This document shows positions 1-10,005 of a stretch of DNA of 46,798 nucleotides, in pieces. How positions within the stretch are numbered: position 1 is the stretch's first letter; every line of letters begins with the position of its first letter. The notes under the pieces are model-generated. The model did not search any database. It was not told the DNA's origin and saw only the letters and a list, made by a program, of their open reading frames with translations. A program made the translations under genes and the position numbers. The stretch lies in NCBI GenBank assembly GCA_027858915.1, contig JAQIBT010000138.1, positions 1 to 46,798 on the forward strand, written 5' to 3'. The stretch is from Salinisphaera sp. (GTDB taxonomy: Bacteria; Pseudomonadota; Gammaproteobacteria; Nevskiales; Salinisphaeraceae).

Positions 1-336
1 CGCTACTACCAACGGCGCGGGTTGATCGAGCAACCGCCCAAACCGTCTTCTGGCTACCGCCGCTATCCGCGCGCGACCATGGAGCGCATTCGTTTCATCA
101 AGCGCGCGCAGGGCCTGGGGTTCAGCCTTGACGAAATCCGCGTGTTGCTGACATTGGGCGACGGCCATTGCGATGATGTACGTCGCGTGGCCGAACACCA
201 ACGCGCCCTGGTGGCGGCCCGTATCGCTGATCTGGCCGCGATGCAGGACACGCTGGATGGGCTGATCGATCGCTGCCAGAACGCGCATCCGCCCGGCCAT
301 TGCCCGCTGATCGAGACCCTGTCCTACCGCGACTAG
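1..336 (+). CDS. merR: MerR mercury-responsive regulator, 5' end outside window
   Basis: The frame is open from base 1 and starts inside the winged-helix DNA-binding domain (IRYYQRRGLIEQPPKP-like segment), so about 20-25 N-terminal residues are missing. MerR binds the mer promoter as a dimer and, with Hg(II), untwists it to activate transcription. The three mercury-binding cysteines are visible: one in GHCDD, and a pair nine residues apart in RCQNAHPPGHC, the spacing of the Tn501 protein. The gene points the same way as merT, whereas in Tn21/Tn501 it is divergent. Its TAG stop lies in the left terminal repeat of the MITE-like element. Family assignment is secure; activity is inferred. Confidence 0.93.
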   Translation, partial: RYYQRRGLIEQPPKPSSGYRRYPRATMERIRFIKRAQGLGFSLDEIRVLLTLGDGHCDDVRRVAEHQRALVAARIADLAAMQDTLDGLIDRCQNAHPPGHCPLIETLSYRD

Positions 337-605
337 GGCCTGTTGCCGCTTCCCGCGGCACCGCGTTGCATCCCCAAATCGGGCCAGCCAAGGCGCAGTG
401 CGCCGGCCTTGATCATTCCAAGGTCAAGCGCTGCAACGCCGGATGGCGCGATTTGGGACCGCAACCCTTCGGGACGACGGTCATTTTGCCGCAATCCGGC
501 GTTATCGCTCGCTACTGTAGACCCACTACACCACGCTCGCGATGCCTTGGCTTGCGACAAAATGACCGTCGGCGCGGCGTCGCGGGAAGCGGCAACAGGC
601 CCTAG
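333..605. mobile_element. MITE-like element, 273 bp, perfect 25-bp terminal inverted repeats
   Basis: The arms 333-357 (starting CTAGGGCCTGTTGCCGC) and 581-605 are perfect reverse complements over 25 bp. Nested inside are further inverted repeats, for example 475-488 with 558-571 (14 bp, perfect) and 374-382 with 450-458. There is no plausible coding sequence. If the outer CTAG is a target duplication, the element proper is 337-601. It sits between merR and the mer promoter and supplies the last base of the merR stop codon. No matching transposase is in the window. It could instead be a large REP-type element. Confidence 0.75.
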
Positions 606-623
606 AATAATCCGCCCAACCCC

Positions 624-655
624 TTGACACGGTACCTGGGTACCGCGCTTAAGCT
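624..655 (+). promoter_or_regulatory. mer promoter/operator with MerR dyad
   Basis: The -35 box TTGACA is at 624-629. A perfect 7-bp dyad with a 2-bp centre, CGGTACC-TG-GGTACCG, is at 630-645. A -10-like TTAAGC (649-654) follows a 19-bp spacer; TAAGCT at 650-655 would give 20 bp. The over-long spacer filled by a dyad is the hallmark of MerR-activated promoters. It lies 40 bp upstream of merT. Confidence 0.85.
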
Positions 656-694
656 GTGCTCCGTCAGGTCATAGAACCCGCACGGAGCCATGCC

Positions 695-1056
695 ATGAAC
701 GATTCCACTACCGCGACTGATCGCACCGGTTGGGCCCAGATCGGCGCCGTCTGGCGGCGGTGGGCGCGTCGCTGTGTTGCGTGGCGCCGGTGTTGTTCAT
801 CTCGATCGGTATCGGCGGTGCCTGGATGAGTTCGCTCACCGCACTGGAACCCTATCGACCGATCTTCGTGGCTATCACGGTGGCCCTGCTGATTTTCGCC
901 GGCTGGCGGCTGTATCGCCGCAGGCCGAACTGCGAGCCCGACGCAGCGTGTGCCCGACCCGCGGTCAAGCGTCGTCAGCGCCTGATCTTCTGGCTGACTG
1001 TCATACCCGTGCTGGCACTGCTCACCTTTCCCTGGTACGTGCCGGCGTTTCTCTAA
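695..1056 (+). pseudogene. merT: MerT mercuric ion transporter, frameshifted near codon 19
   Basis: MerT is an inner-membrane protein that carries Hg(II) from the periplasm to MerA. From ATG 695 the frame reads MNDSTTATDRTGWAQIGAV and then leaves the MerT frame at about 750. The next frame continues with LAAVGASLCCVAPV, ending ...WYVPAFL. One missing base (GTCTGG for GTCCTGG) joins the two into an ordinary MerT of about 120 residues. The first-helix Cys pair (CC) and a second pair-bearing loop (NCEPDAAC) are present, with three hydrophobic segments. A TTG at 730 could start the second frame but would lose half of helix 1. This is either a real mutation or a sequencing error. Confidence 0.85.
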
Positions 1057-1069
1057 GGAGTAAGACGAC

Positions 1070-1282
1070 ATGAACCGCAACAATAAGCTGCTTGGTGCCG
1101 GCATCGTCGGCACCGTCATCGCGGCGCTGTGCTGTTTCACGCCGGTACTGGTAATCCTGTTCGGCGTCGTCGGTCTGTCGGCGCTGGTCGGCTATCTCGA
1201 CTATGTGCTGCTGCCGGCCCTGGTCTTTTTTCTCGGCCTGGCTGTCTATGCCGTTTATCGCCGCGAGAAAACAGACTGCTAA
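1070..1282 (+). CDS. merF: MerF mercuric ion transporter
   Basis: This 70-residue inner-membrane protein has two hydrophobic helices and matches the MerF family closely (LCCFTPVLVILFGVVGLSAL, then GYLDYVLLPAL). MerF moves Hg(II) across the membrane using a Cys pair in helix 1 (CC, residues 22-23) and a cysteine near the C terminus; here Cys is the last residue. AAGGAG lies 8 bases before the ATG, and the gene starts 13 bases after merT. If merT is truly broken, MerF and the MerC-like protein at 3013 could be the working importers. Confidence 0.93.
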   Translation: MNRNNKLLGAGIVGTVIAALCCFTPVLVILFGVVGLSALVGYLDYVLLPALVFFLGLAVYAVYRREKTDC

Positions 1283-1307
1283 ATAAACCATTGTTCGAGA
1301 TCAATAA

Positions 1308-2969
<1,662 letters not shown>

Positions 2970-3012
2970 GACTTTTCGTCTTTGTCATCAGTCTGTTTGA
3001 AGAGGTATGACC

Positions 3013-3465
3013 ATGAGTTTTTCACGTCAATCGCCCGGCCTGGTCGGTTCACTGTTCGTCAGCGCCTGTTGTCTGGGCGCCGGCCCGATACTTGCCGCAC
3101 TGGCCGCGACGCTGGGCTTCAGCGCGTTCCACTCGATCCTTAACATCTACGTGTTTGCGCCACTAATGACGTTGTCCGTACTCTGGACGGCATGGAATCT
3201 GGGCGTGCAGGGTCGCGCATTGACGGGGGCAGCGCATCGCTATCGACCGTTCTGGGTCGGATTGGTAGGTGGGTCATTGGCCTGGGTGGGCGTCTTACTG
3301 CCGCATGTTGTCATGGGCACACGTACCGCAGGTACGGCTCTGATCATTATTGGCATGCCGTTGTTGATCGGGGCATCCGTGTGGAGTGTGATCGATCAAC
3401 GCCGCCGATCTTCCAAGACCGGTGCGGCACGTTCGATCCGAACCCCTGATGTGCATAGGTCGTGA
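3013..3465 (+). CDS. MerC-like mercury transport membrane protein
   Basis: The 150 residues carry four predicted hydrophobic segments. The N-terminal helix has a Cys pair (SACCLG), and the last helix plus tail (LLIGASVWSVIDQRRR) resembles the end of MerC (LMIGVSIWDF). MerC-type proteins import Hg(II). The start at 3013 is preferred to an ATG at 3007 because AGAGGT at 3001-3006 is too close to the latter. The gene sits 43 bases after merA in the same direction. Family membership is likely; the exact MerC/MerT-like subclass is uncertain. Confidence 0.72.
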   Translation: MSFSRQSPGLVGSLFVSACCLGAGPILAALAATLGFSAFHSILNIYVFAPLMTLSVLWTAWNLGVQGRALTGAAHRYRPFWVGLVGGSLAWVGVLLPHVVMGTRTAGTALIIIGMPLLIGASVWSVIDQRRRSSKTGAARSIRTPDVHRS

Positions 3466-3521
3466 TAGTCGATACCCACAGGTGCGCCCACTCACTCTTC
3501 CTTCTTTAACAGGCCGGCAAT

Positions 3522-4874
3522 ATGACTCAATCATTCGATCTCATCGTCATCGGCGTCGGCATGGCGGCGGTCAGCGCGGCCCATAAATGTGCCGCCGCGG
3601 GTTGGTCCGTGGCGGTCGTGGATGAATTGCCCTACGGCGGCACCTGTGCCTTGCGCGGCTGCGATCCCAAGAAAATTCTGCGGCGTGGCGCGGAGATTAT
3701 CGATGCCGCGCAATTGATGCAGGGTAAGGGCATCGAAGCACAGGGCTTGAAAATAAACTGGTCCGATCTGGTCGCACACAAGCGTAGTTTTACCGACAAG
3801 ATGCCGGATACCATCGAGAATGGGCTGGAGAAGAACGGCATCACGACGCTTCATGGGCCCGCCCGGTTCGTGGCTGATAATACAATCGAGATCGAGGGTG
3901 CACGCTTCCAAAGCCGCTACTTCCTGGTAGCGACCGGCGCCATACCACGCCCCATCGACATTCCCGGCGGTGAGTACCTGATCGACAACGCCCAGTTCAT
4001 GGCGCTCGAAGCGCTACCGGCACAGCTGCTGTTCGTAGGCGGCGGCTATATTTCCTTCGAATTCGCGCATATGGCGGTGCGGGCGGGCAGCCACGTCACG
4101 ATCATCGATCGCGGCGACCAACCCCTCAAAGCGTTCGACCCTGATCTGGTGGAACAACTGGTGGCACGTAGTGTCGCGGCAGGCATCGATTTCCAACCTG
4201 CTACGACACTGAAATCGATTGAGGAAACCGCCGATGGATTCGTGGTTGTCGGCGATGAGAATGGCAATGTGAAGCAATGGACCGTGGGCCGAGTCGTGCA
4301 TGGCGCCGGCCGCGCGCCGGCTATCGACGCGCTCGATCTACCGGCTGCGCACATCGATGCGGATCGGCACGGCGTGGTGGTCAACGAATATTTGCAAAGC
4401 ATTTCCAACCCTACGGTCTATGCCGCGGGTGACGCGGCCGATACGATCGGCCCACCGTTGACGCCAGTCGCTGTTTTCGAGGGTAAAGTCGCCGCCTCCA
4501 ATATGCTCAAGGGCAACCATACAACCCCGGACTATCGCGGCGTGCCCAGTGTAGTGTTCACCATCCCGGCACTGGGGCGCGTGGGCATGCTTGAATCAGA
4601 GGCCAGGGACGCAGGCCATGATGTACGCGTTAAGTTCACCGATACCAGCGGCTGGTTTTCCAATCGGCGTATCGGCGAACAGCATGCGGCGGTCAAGATT
4701 GTGGTCGACAACACGAGCGATGAAATCCTGGGCGCGCATTTGTTTGGTCCCGAGTATGCAGAACTGATCAATATTTTCGCGCTCGCGATCAAGCTACGTC
4801 TGAAGGTTTCGGATTTGAAAACGATGGTGCCCGCCTATCCGACGGTGGGTTCGGACTTGGGCGCTATGCTTTGA
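3522..4874 (+). CDS. MerA/glutathione-reductase-like FAD-dependent oxidoreductase
   Basis: A 450-residue class I pyridine-nucleotide-disulfide oxidoreductase. It has an FAD fold (VIGVG), the redox disulfide GGTCALRGCDPKK (Cys42, Cys47), an NAD(P)H fold (VGGGYIS near residue 171) and a C-terminal dimerisation domain. It lacks both the N-terminal HMA domain and the C-terminal Cys pair of MerA, so Hg(II) reduction is not assured. It may reduce a low-molecular-weight disulfide or help keep thiols reduced during mercury stress. It ends the mer operon, 56 bases after the MerC-like gene. Its coding is visibly less GC-rich than merA, suggesting a separate origin. Confidence 0.85.
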   Translation: MTQSFDLIVIGVGMAAVSAAHKCAAAGWSVAVVDELPYGGTCALRGCDPKKILRRGAEIIDAAQLMQGKGIEAQGLKINWSDLVAHKRSFTDKMPDTIENGLEKNGITTLHGPARFVADNTIEIEGARFQSRYFLVATGAIPRPIDIPGGEYLIDNAQFMALEALPAQLLFVGGGYISFEFAHMAVRAGSHVTIIDRGDQPLKAFDPDLVEQLVARSVAAGIDFQPATTLKSIEETADGFVVVGDENGNVKQWTVGRVVHGAGRAPAIDALDLPAAHIDADRHGVVVNEYLQSISNPTVYAAGDAADTIGPPLTPVAVFEGKVAASNMLKGNHTTPDYRGVPSVVFTIPALGRVGMLESEARDAGHDVRVKFTDTSGWFSNRRIGEQHAAVKIVVDNTSDEILGAHLFGPEYAELINIFALAIKLRLKVSDLKTMVPAYPTVGSDLGAML

Positions 4875-4885
4875 ATCTGGCGGCG

Positions 4886-5154
4886 AAAAAAATTGTTTGA
4901 TCCTGCGATGAAGAACGCCGGCACGGCGGAGGCGTTCGCCGGCTGCTGAGCCATCGTGAACAGCCGTGGCGAGGGTTCCAGCCCCAGGATGTTGCGTACA
5001 CCGTCCAGGTAGAAGGGCAGATTGAGACCCGAGCCGATGCCGATTTCCAGCACATGGCCATGCGGACCACCCGCTTGCGATAAGGAACCAAGTGCTGACT
5101 ACGCATCGCCAGATGGCACAGTCTCGGCAAAATGACTTCGTTGTAGAAACTCAT
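4886..5154 (-). pseudogene. Remnant of a class I SAM-dependent methyltransferase
   Basis: The start (MSFYNEVILPRL, ATG at 5154) and the SAM-binding motif I (VLEIGIGSGLNLPFYL) of a small methyltransferase are both present but in different frames, joined near 5060. Homology stops at about 4890, after LFTMAQQP...AVPAFF, so roughly two thirds of a normal 200-residue protein is gone. It runs convergent to the flavoprotein gene. A frameshift plus 3' truncation makes this a clear pseudogene. Confidence 0.8.
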
Positions 5155-5242
5155 GCGCCCTCAGCGATACGGTCCTTTATCCGCAAGTCATTGGTCCATT
5201 AGCCTCGACCCGGATAGTCCTGAGAAACAACGGATTGAGCGT

Positions 5243-6379
5243 TCAGCGCGCACTGCTTTCCGGTCGCTGCAAAAGCTGCAACAGAGGCGCGCGCAGGATC
5301 GGTACCGCGAGTACGATCAGCAACAGCCCGCAGATCAGGGCCAGCCATTCAGGCACCAAGTCACGACTGGCATGCAACTGGGCGACCACATTGATGTCCA
5401 GCCGGCCAACGATCGCGTCGGTCAGCCAGCCGAAAGCTAATGCGCACCCGCTGATGCCCGACAGATAAACCGCCACATAGCGTGCACCGAATTCCTTATA
5501 TAACGCGCCGACCGTGCCGATGTTGGTCGCTGGACCCGCCAGCAGAAAAACCAGGACGGCGCCCGGCGATACGCCGGCCAACAGCATGGCGGCCGCGATC
5601 GGCGTGGATTCGGTAGCACAGACATAGAGTGGCACACCGACCACCAGCATCGCGAGCATGGCGGGCCATCCGCTCCCGTACTGCGCCAACGCCGACGGCG
5701 GGACGAAGGTGATAGTAATGCCGGCGACCACTAGGCCGACTACCAGCCAGAGGCTAAAGTCGTCCAGAATGTCAGTTATCGCGTAATGCAAGCCCTCGGC
5801 GGTCCGCCGCCACGGACTGCGTGGCTTGTCGGATGCGCTCGCGGACGAGGTCGAGCAGCAACCCGTGTCGCATCCTATAGTGGATTTGACCTGTTCCTCC
5901 TCGCCGCCTCCGCACGAACTGCCGCAACAGCTATTGCCTTCAACCCCCGGTGAGCGCCGGACAGGGGTTGCCGGTGCCAGGCCCGATAACATACCGGTGA
6001 TGATGCCACTGGCCACGGCGGCGACCGGTCGCAGCACGGTAAAGAAGGGTCCCAATAGCGCATAGGACGCCCCGACTGAATCGGCGCCGGTCTCGGGGGT
6101 GGCGATCAGAAACGCCGTCGTCGAGGCGCGCGACGCCCCGGCCCGGTGCAGGCCAAAGGCGGCTGGGATGACCCCACAGGAACATAGCGGCAGCGGCGCG
6201 CCGATAAAGGCCGCCTTGGTCGTCGGCCACAGGCCCTTGCCGCCTAGCGCGGCGGCCATGCGGCGTTCCGGAATCCACGCCTTGAGCAAGCCTGCGATGG
6301 CCAATCCCAGCAACAGCCACGGCGCGGCTTCCAGAAACAGCGTCCAGGTGTGGCCGACCATGTGTGCGATCAATGGCAT
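5243..6379 (-). CDS. SO_0444-family / ArsP-like metal efflux permease
   Basis: A polytopic membrane protein of 378 residues with two homologous hydrophobic halves, typical of DUF318/UPF0718 permeases; the SO_0444 branch is linked to Cu/Zn efflux. The first half holds the conserved PLPLCSCGVIPAA segment and the second LYVCATESTPIAA and LLAGPATNIGT. The central cytoplasmic loop (about residues 150-180) is rich in Cys, Gly and acidic residues (CCGSSCGGGEEE, CDTGCC), suggesting metal binding. It starts 10 bases after the ArsR/CadC-like gene at 6390-6806 and is presumably controlled by it. The ion transported cannot be told from sequence. Confidence 0.85.
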   Translation of the reverse strand: MPLIAHMVGHTWTLFLEAAPWLLLGLAIAGLLKAWIPERRMAAALGGKGLWPTTKAAFIGAPLPLCSCGVIPAAFGLHRAGASRASTTAFLIATPETGADSVGASYALLGPFFTVLRPVAAVASGIITGMLSGLAPATPVRRSPGVEGNSCCGSSCGGGEEEQVKSTIGCDTGCCSTSSASASDKPRSPWRRTAEGLHYAITDILDDFSLWLVVGLVVAGITITFVPPSALAQYGSGWPAMLAMLVVGVPLYVCATESTPIAAAMLLAGVSPGAVLVFLLAGPATNIGTVGALYKEFGARYVAVYLSGISGCALAFGWLTDAIVGRLDINVVAQLHASRDLVPEWLALICGLLLIVLAVPILRAPLLQLLQRPESSAR

Positions 6380-6389
6380 GCCAGGCCCC

Positions 6390-6806
6390 TCACGCGCTCT
6401 GTTTACTTGTTACCGCTACGGGCATCGCCAGGGCCGCCAGCTCAGCGTCCAGGTGCGCAAACGGCGCATCGTCGCGCAGACGGTAATAGACCATCTTCCC
6501 GTCGTTGCGCATGGCCACCCAACCCTGGCCACGAAGCTGCCTGAGTTGCTGTGAGGTGGCGGCCACACTCAGCTCCAGCAAGTGCGCTATATCGCACACA
6601 CACAGTTCCGACTCACGCAGCGCATGCAGGATCGTCAGCCGTTTCACGCTGCCCAGGGTTTTGAACAGCTCCGCGGAAGCGGCCAGTCCCGGCTCATCCG
6701 TTTGCAGCGATTGTCTGATGCGCTGGACGGCCTCTGGGTGGAAGCAGCGAACCTTACAGACCTCGGGGTCGGACGATGCGTTTTGGGAGAGATTTTTAAG
6801 TTCCAT
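6390..6806 (-). CDS. ArsR/SmtB-family metal sensor, CadC-like site
   Basis: This 138-residue winged-helix repressor first binds its operator and is released by metal. It carries the alpha-3 motif ELCVCDIAHLL and an N-terminal pair EVCKVRC, so it has the four-Cys alpha3N layout of CadC (Cd/Pb/Zn) rather than the plain alpha-3 arsenic site. The recognition helix region is SVAATSQQLRQL. It is the first gene of a two-gene operon with the permease. AT-rich palindromic sequence overlaps its start codon, consistent with autorepression. The metal is inferred. Confidence 0.88.
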   Translation of the reverse strand: MELKNLSQNASSDPEVCKVRCFHPEAVQRIRQSLQTDEPGLAASAELFKTLGSVKRLTILHALRESELCVCDIAHLLELSVAATSQQLRQLRGQGWVAMRNDGKMVYYRLRDDAPFAHLDAELAALAMPVAVTSKQSA

Positions 6807-6843
6807 ATTTTCGAATATAACAAAATGTATTGCGAAAATATAT
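6805..6843 (-). promoter_or_regulatory. Probable ArsR/SmtB operator and promoter region
   Basis: ATATTTTCGAATAT at 6805-6818 has 5-bp arms around a 4-bp centre and overlaps the ATG of the CadC-like gene. A related AT-rich half-site (GCGAAAATATATGC) lies just beyond at about 6832-6845. Both are in a strikingly AT-rich island within GC-rich DNA, as expected for SmtB-type operators. Confidence 0.5.
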
Positions 6844-6985
6844 GCTGTGGAGGCTTGGATATCTATCGGGTAGCTACCATCGCCCTGTGCCGGATCGATA
6901 GGCAGAATTGTTTTTCCCGCGACGATCTATCGGGGTCTATTTTGGCTGGGTGCAAGGATAGGTGAAGCGCCTTGAGATCATCGAT

Positions 6986-8293
6986 CTACGTTGAGATGAG
7001 CGGCAACCAGATCGCCAGTGCAATCAAGGTTGCCAGCAATACCGGTGGCGTCAGCATAAGTCCGACCTTCATATACTGACCCCAACCGATCCGGTAGCCC
7101 TTACCGGCCAGCACGTGCAGCCACAGTAGCGTCGCCAGGCTGCCGATCGGCGTGAATTTAGGACCCAAGTCGTTGCCGATGACGTTGGCATACACCATCA
7201 GTTGGTGCGTCAACTCAGGCACATGCGCCTGTTTGATTGCCAAGGCACCCACGAGCGTCGAGGGCATGTTGTTCATGATGGAAGCGACGAGCGCAGCGAG
7301 AAAGCCCGTGCCCAGCGTGGCGACGAACACGCTTTGTCGCCCCAGCCAATTGAGCACCGTTGCACCGTAATCCGTCAGTCCGGCTTGCCCCAGGCCGTAG
7401 ACCACGAGGTACATGCCAATTGAGAACAGCACGATCTGCCAGGGCGCGTTACGAAGGACCGGACCAAGCGGGATGACAGCGCCGTCGCCACCGCGCCACC
7501 AGCGGCCGGCAATGGCCATGAGAACGATTGCCCCGGCTCCGGTCACCAGGCAAAACGGCACATGCCACGGCGCCAGGACGAAATAAGCCACAAGCAGCAC
7601 GGTGAGCACGGGTAGCGCCGCACGAAACACGTAAGGATCAACGATTGCGCTGGCCGGCGGGTCGAGTGCGGCCAGCGGATAACGTGAAGGAATACGCCGC
7701 CCAAAAGCCAGCCAGAGTACGCCCAGCGTCGCGGCGATCGAGACCAGATCGACGGGCACCATGACCGCGGCGTATCGGCTGAACGACACATCGAAGAAAT
7801 TCGCGCTGACGATATTGACCAGATTGGAGATCACCAGCGGCAGACTCGCCGTATCGGCAATGAAGCCGGTGGCGATGATGAAAGCCAGCGCCGCCGAGGC
7901 GGAGAACTCCAGCCGCAGCAAGATCGCGATGACGATAGGCGTGAGCAACAGCGCCGCGCCGTCATTGGCGAAGAATGCGGCGATCACGGCCCCCAGCAGC
8001 ACGATCAACGGAAACAGCAGATGTCCGCGCCCGTTGCCCCAGCGCGCGATATGCAGTGCCGCCCACGAGAAAAAGCCGGCCTCATCGAGGATCAGTGAAA
8101 TGATGATGAGTGCAACGAAGGTGAACGTCGCATCCCAGACGATATCCCAGACGACGCCCACATCGGCCCAGTGCACCACGCCCGTGGCTAGCGCAACGGC
8201 CGCGCCGCCCAGCGCGCTCCAGCCGATGCCCAGGTTTCTCGGTTGCCAGATGACGAGCACGAGCGTGACGATGAAGATGGCGAGCGCCAACAT
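6986..8293 (-). CDS. arsB: ArsB arsenite efflux transporter
   Basis: ArsB exports As(III) and Sb(III) across the inner membrane. The protein has 435 residues, the usual ArsB length, and about 12 hydrophobic segments. It shows the family hallmarks [15 protein letters not shown] and [16 protein letters not shown], and [18 protein letters not shown] near the end. The frame stays open upstream to 8758, but ATG 8293 is preferred because GGAG lies 8-11 bases before it and the family starts with this hydrophobic helix. It is the last gene of the ars operon, 29 bases after arsH. Confidence 0.94.
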   Translation of the reverse strand: MLALAIFIVTLVLVIWQPRNLGIGWSALGGAAVALATGVVHWADVGVVWDIVWDATFTFVALIIISLILDEAGFFSWAALHIARWGNGRGHLLFPLIVLLGAVIAAFFANDGAALLLTPIVIAILLRLEFSASAALAFIIATGFIADTASLPLVISNLVNIVSANFFDVSFSRYAAVMVPVDLVSIAATLGVLWLAFGRRIPSRYPLAALDPPASAIVDPYVFRAALPVLTVLLVAYFVLAPWHVPFCLVTGAGAIVLMAIAGRWWRGGDGAVIPLGPVLRNAPWQIVLFSIGMYLVVYGLGQAGLTDYGATVLNWLGRQSVFVATLGTGFLAALVASIMNNMPSTLVGALAIKQAHVPELTHQLMVYANVIGNDLGPKFTPIGSLATLLWLHVLAGKGYRIGWGQYMKVGLMLTPPVLLATLIALAIWLPLIST

Positions 8294-8322
8294 GGAAAGA
8301 GCTCCGAAAATACCTAGAGGGT

Positions 8323-9051
8323 TTAGTGCGCGACCTGGTTGACGCGCCGGGACGTTTCTTCGGCGCTTTCGACGCGCTCGGAGTAGCTGCGGGTCAGATA
8401 GTCGCTTCCGTCGCGCATCAGCCAGGTGAACTTCACGAGTTCTTCGCACCCATCGACGACCCGTCGATACAGCGGCGAATCCTGCATGCGGCCGTCCTCG
8501 TCGAACTCGCCGAATGCTTTCGGCACGGAGGACTGATTGGGAATCGTGACCATGCGCATCCAGCGGCCCAAAATCCGGAGTTGATTGACCGCATTGAAGC
8601 TCTGGCTGCCGCCCGAGACTTCCATGACCGCCAGGGTCTTGCCCTGGGTGGGCCGAACCCCACCCAAAGACAGCGGAATCCAGTCGATCTGAGTCTTCAT
8701 GATGCCGGTCATCGCACCGTGGCGTTCCGGGCTGACCCACACCATGCCTTCCGACCACATCGCGAGTTCCCGCAACGCCTGAACGTGCGGGTGATCCGGC
8801 TCGGCGGCGTCGGGCAGAGGCAGACCCGAAGGGTCGAATAGTCGCACCTCACAGCCGAACCACCGTAGTAGGCGAGCGGCTTCCTCGGCGACAGAACGCG
8901 AATAGGGCCGCGACCGAAGCGAGCGGTAAAGAATCAGAATCCGCGGCGCATGCCGCGAAGTGTTGGGGCCGGCCAATGCATCGATATCAATCGGCTGTAG
9001 CGACTCCGGATCGATGCCGGGCAGATCGTGAAAATCTACGCGATGCGTCAT
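8323..9051 (-). CDS. arsH: ArsH NADPH-dependent FMN reductase
   Basis: ArsH is a flavodoxin-like enzyme that oxidises trivalent organoarsenicals and reduces other substrates with NADPH. The 242 residues include the FMN phosphate-binding segment [11 protein letters not shown] and the ArsH signature [20 protein letters not shown], with [19 protein letters not shown] further on. Its first 4 bases overlap arsC (ATGA type), implying translational coupling. Confidence 0.95.
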   Translation of the reverse strand: MTHRVDFHDLPGIDPESLQPIDIDALAGPNTSRHAPRILILYRSLRSRPYSRSVAEEAARLLRWFGCEVRLFDPSGLPLPDAAEPDHPHVQALRELAMWSEGMVWVSPERHGAMTGIMKTQIDWIPLSLGGVRPTQGKTLAVMEVSGGSQSFNAVNQLRILGRWMRMVTIPNQSSVPKAFGEFDEDGRMQDSPLYRRVVDGCEELVKFTWLMRDGSDYLTRSYSERVESAEETSRRVNQVAH

Positions 9052-9461
9052 CGGCGGTCCTTCGAATACGTCACGACTTCGCCGTCTTCTTTGGTGAAGG
9101 TTTCGACCGGGGCGGCCAGCAAGTCCAGAACCCGTTCAGAGGGCCGACACAAACGCACGCCCTGGTCGGTCACCACGATCGGTCGATTGATCAGAATGGG
9201 GTGCGCCAGCATGGCGTCGATCAGTTGGTCATCATTCAAAGCTGGATCATCAAGACCCAGCTCGTCGTAAGGCGTGCCCTTGCGCCGCAACAGATCGCGC
9301 GGCGATATCGCCATCTCGGCAAGCAGCGCGATCAGGCGCTCACGCGACGGTGGATTCTTCAAATACTCAATGATCTCCGGCGTTTCGCCGGACGCTTCCA
9401 TCATGGCCAGCGTATTGCGCGACGTGCCGCATTCGGGGTTGTGGTAGATCAAAGGTTGCAT
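9048..9461 (-). CDS. arsC: Glutaredoxin-coupled arsenate reductase ArsC
   Basis: Reduces As(V) to As(III) using glutathione and glutaredoxin. The 137-residue thioredoxin-fold protein carries the active-site segment [13 protein letters not shown] (Cys11) and the conserved [10 protein letters not shown] with the arginine that stabilises arsenate. It matches the R773 plasmid type, so the operon encodes two unrelated classes of arsenate reductase (see 9565-9987). A 103-base gap separates it from the upstream gene. Confidence 0.95.
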   Translation of the reverse strand: MQPLIYHNPECGTSRNTLAMMEASGETPEIIEYLKNPPSRERLIALLAEMAISPRDLLRRKGTPYDELGLDDPALNDDQLIDAMLAHPILINRPIVVTDQGVRLCRPSERVLDLLAAPVETFTKEDGEVVTYSKDRR

Positions 9462-9564
9462 GAGAGTTCGTCTCCAGTTGGGTCGCCACTCGTAGCGGCT
9501 GCGTGGGGCATTCCGTGGGGTGTCAGCGTTCCAGTCAGCCGCATCCCAAGGTGGCGCTTACTTA

Positions 9565-9987
9565 TCAGTTCAGTGGGGTCGCCGGCTCGTTGAGCAGTTG
9601 TTCCACGTAAACACGCATGGCGTCTCGGGTGGCGGCAAACGCGTTCTCGATTTCCTGCGCGTCGCCACCCGCGCGGGCCGGATCTTCGAACGGCCAGTGG
9701 ATTTTTCGAGTGCCTGGCGGCAGTACAGGACAGTGTTCGTCGACATGGCCGCAGACCGTCACCACCACATCGGCCCATGCGACATCCGCGTCGTCGAGAA
9801 TAGACGACGGCTGGTTCGAGATATCGATACCGACGGCCTGCATGGTCGTAACGGCGTTGGTGTTCAGGCCGTGGGCTTCGAGACCGGCCGAGCGCACGGA
9901 TATGCGGTCATCGCCGAGGTGTCGGGTCCACCCTTCGGCGATTTGCGAACGGCAGCTGTTGCCGGTACAGACATAGAGAACATTCAT
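9565..9987 (-). CDS. Arsenate reductase, low-molecular-weight phosphatase type
   Basis: A 140-residue enzyme of the pI258 class. It has the phosphatase loop CTGNSCR (Cys8 to Arg14, CX5R) and a second redox pair, C-x6-C, in TVCGHVDEHCP, followed by WPFEDPA. In this class As(V) is reduced through a three-cysteine relay that ends at thioredoxin. The gene lies 18 bases after arsR in the same transcript. Confidence 0.92.
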   Translation of the reverse strand: MNVLYVCTGNSCRSQIAEGWTRHLGDDRISVRSAGLEAHGLNTNAVTTMQAVGIDISNQPSSILDDADVAWADVVVTVCGHVDEHCPVLPPGTRKIHWPFEDPARAGGDAQEIENAFAATRDAMRVYVEQLLNEPATPLN

Positions 9988-10005
9988 CGAAACGTCCTTG
10001 GCCCA

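Noticed and set aside
730-1056. TTG 730 as the true start of merT
   Set aside because: It would remove the conserved N terminus and half of helix 1, has no ribosome-binding site, and the lost part is present in the adjacent frame from ATG 695.
8293-8758. N-terminal extension of ArsB to 8758
   Set aside because: The extension overlaps arsH on the same strand in another frame, is low in hydrophobic residues and is absent from ArsB proteins.
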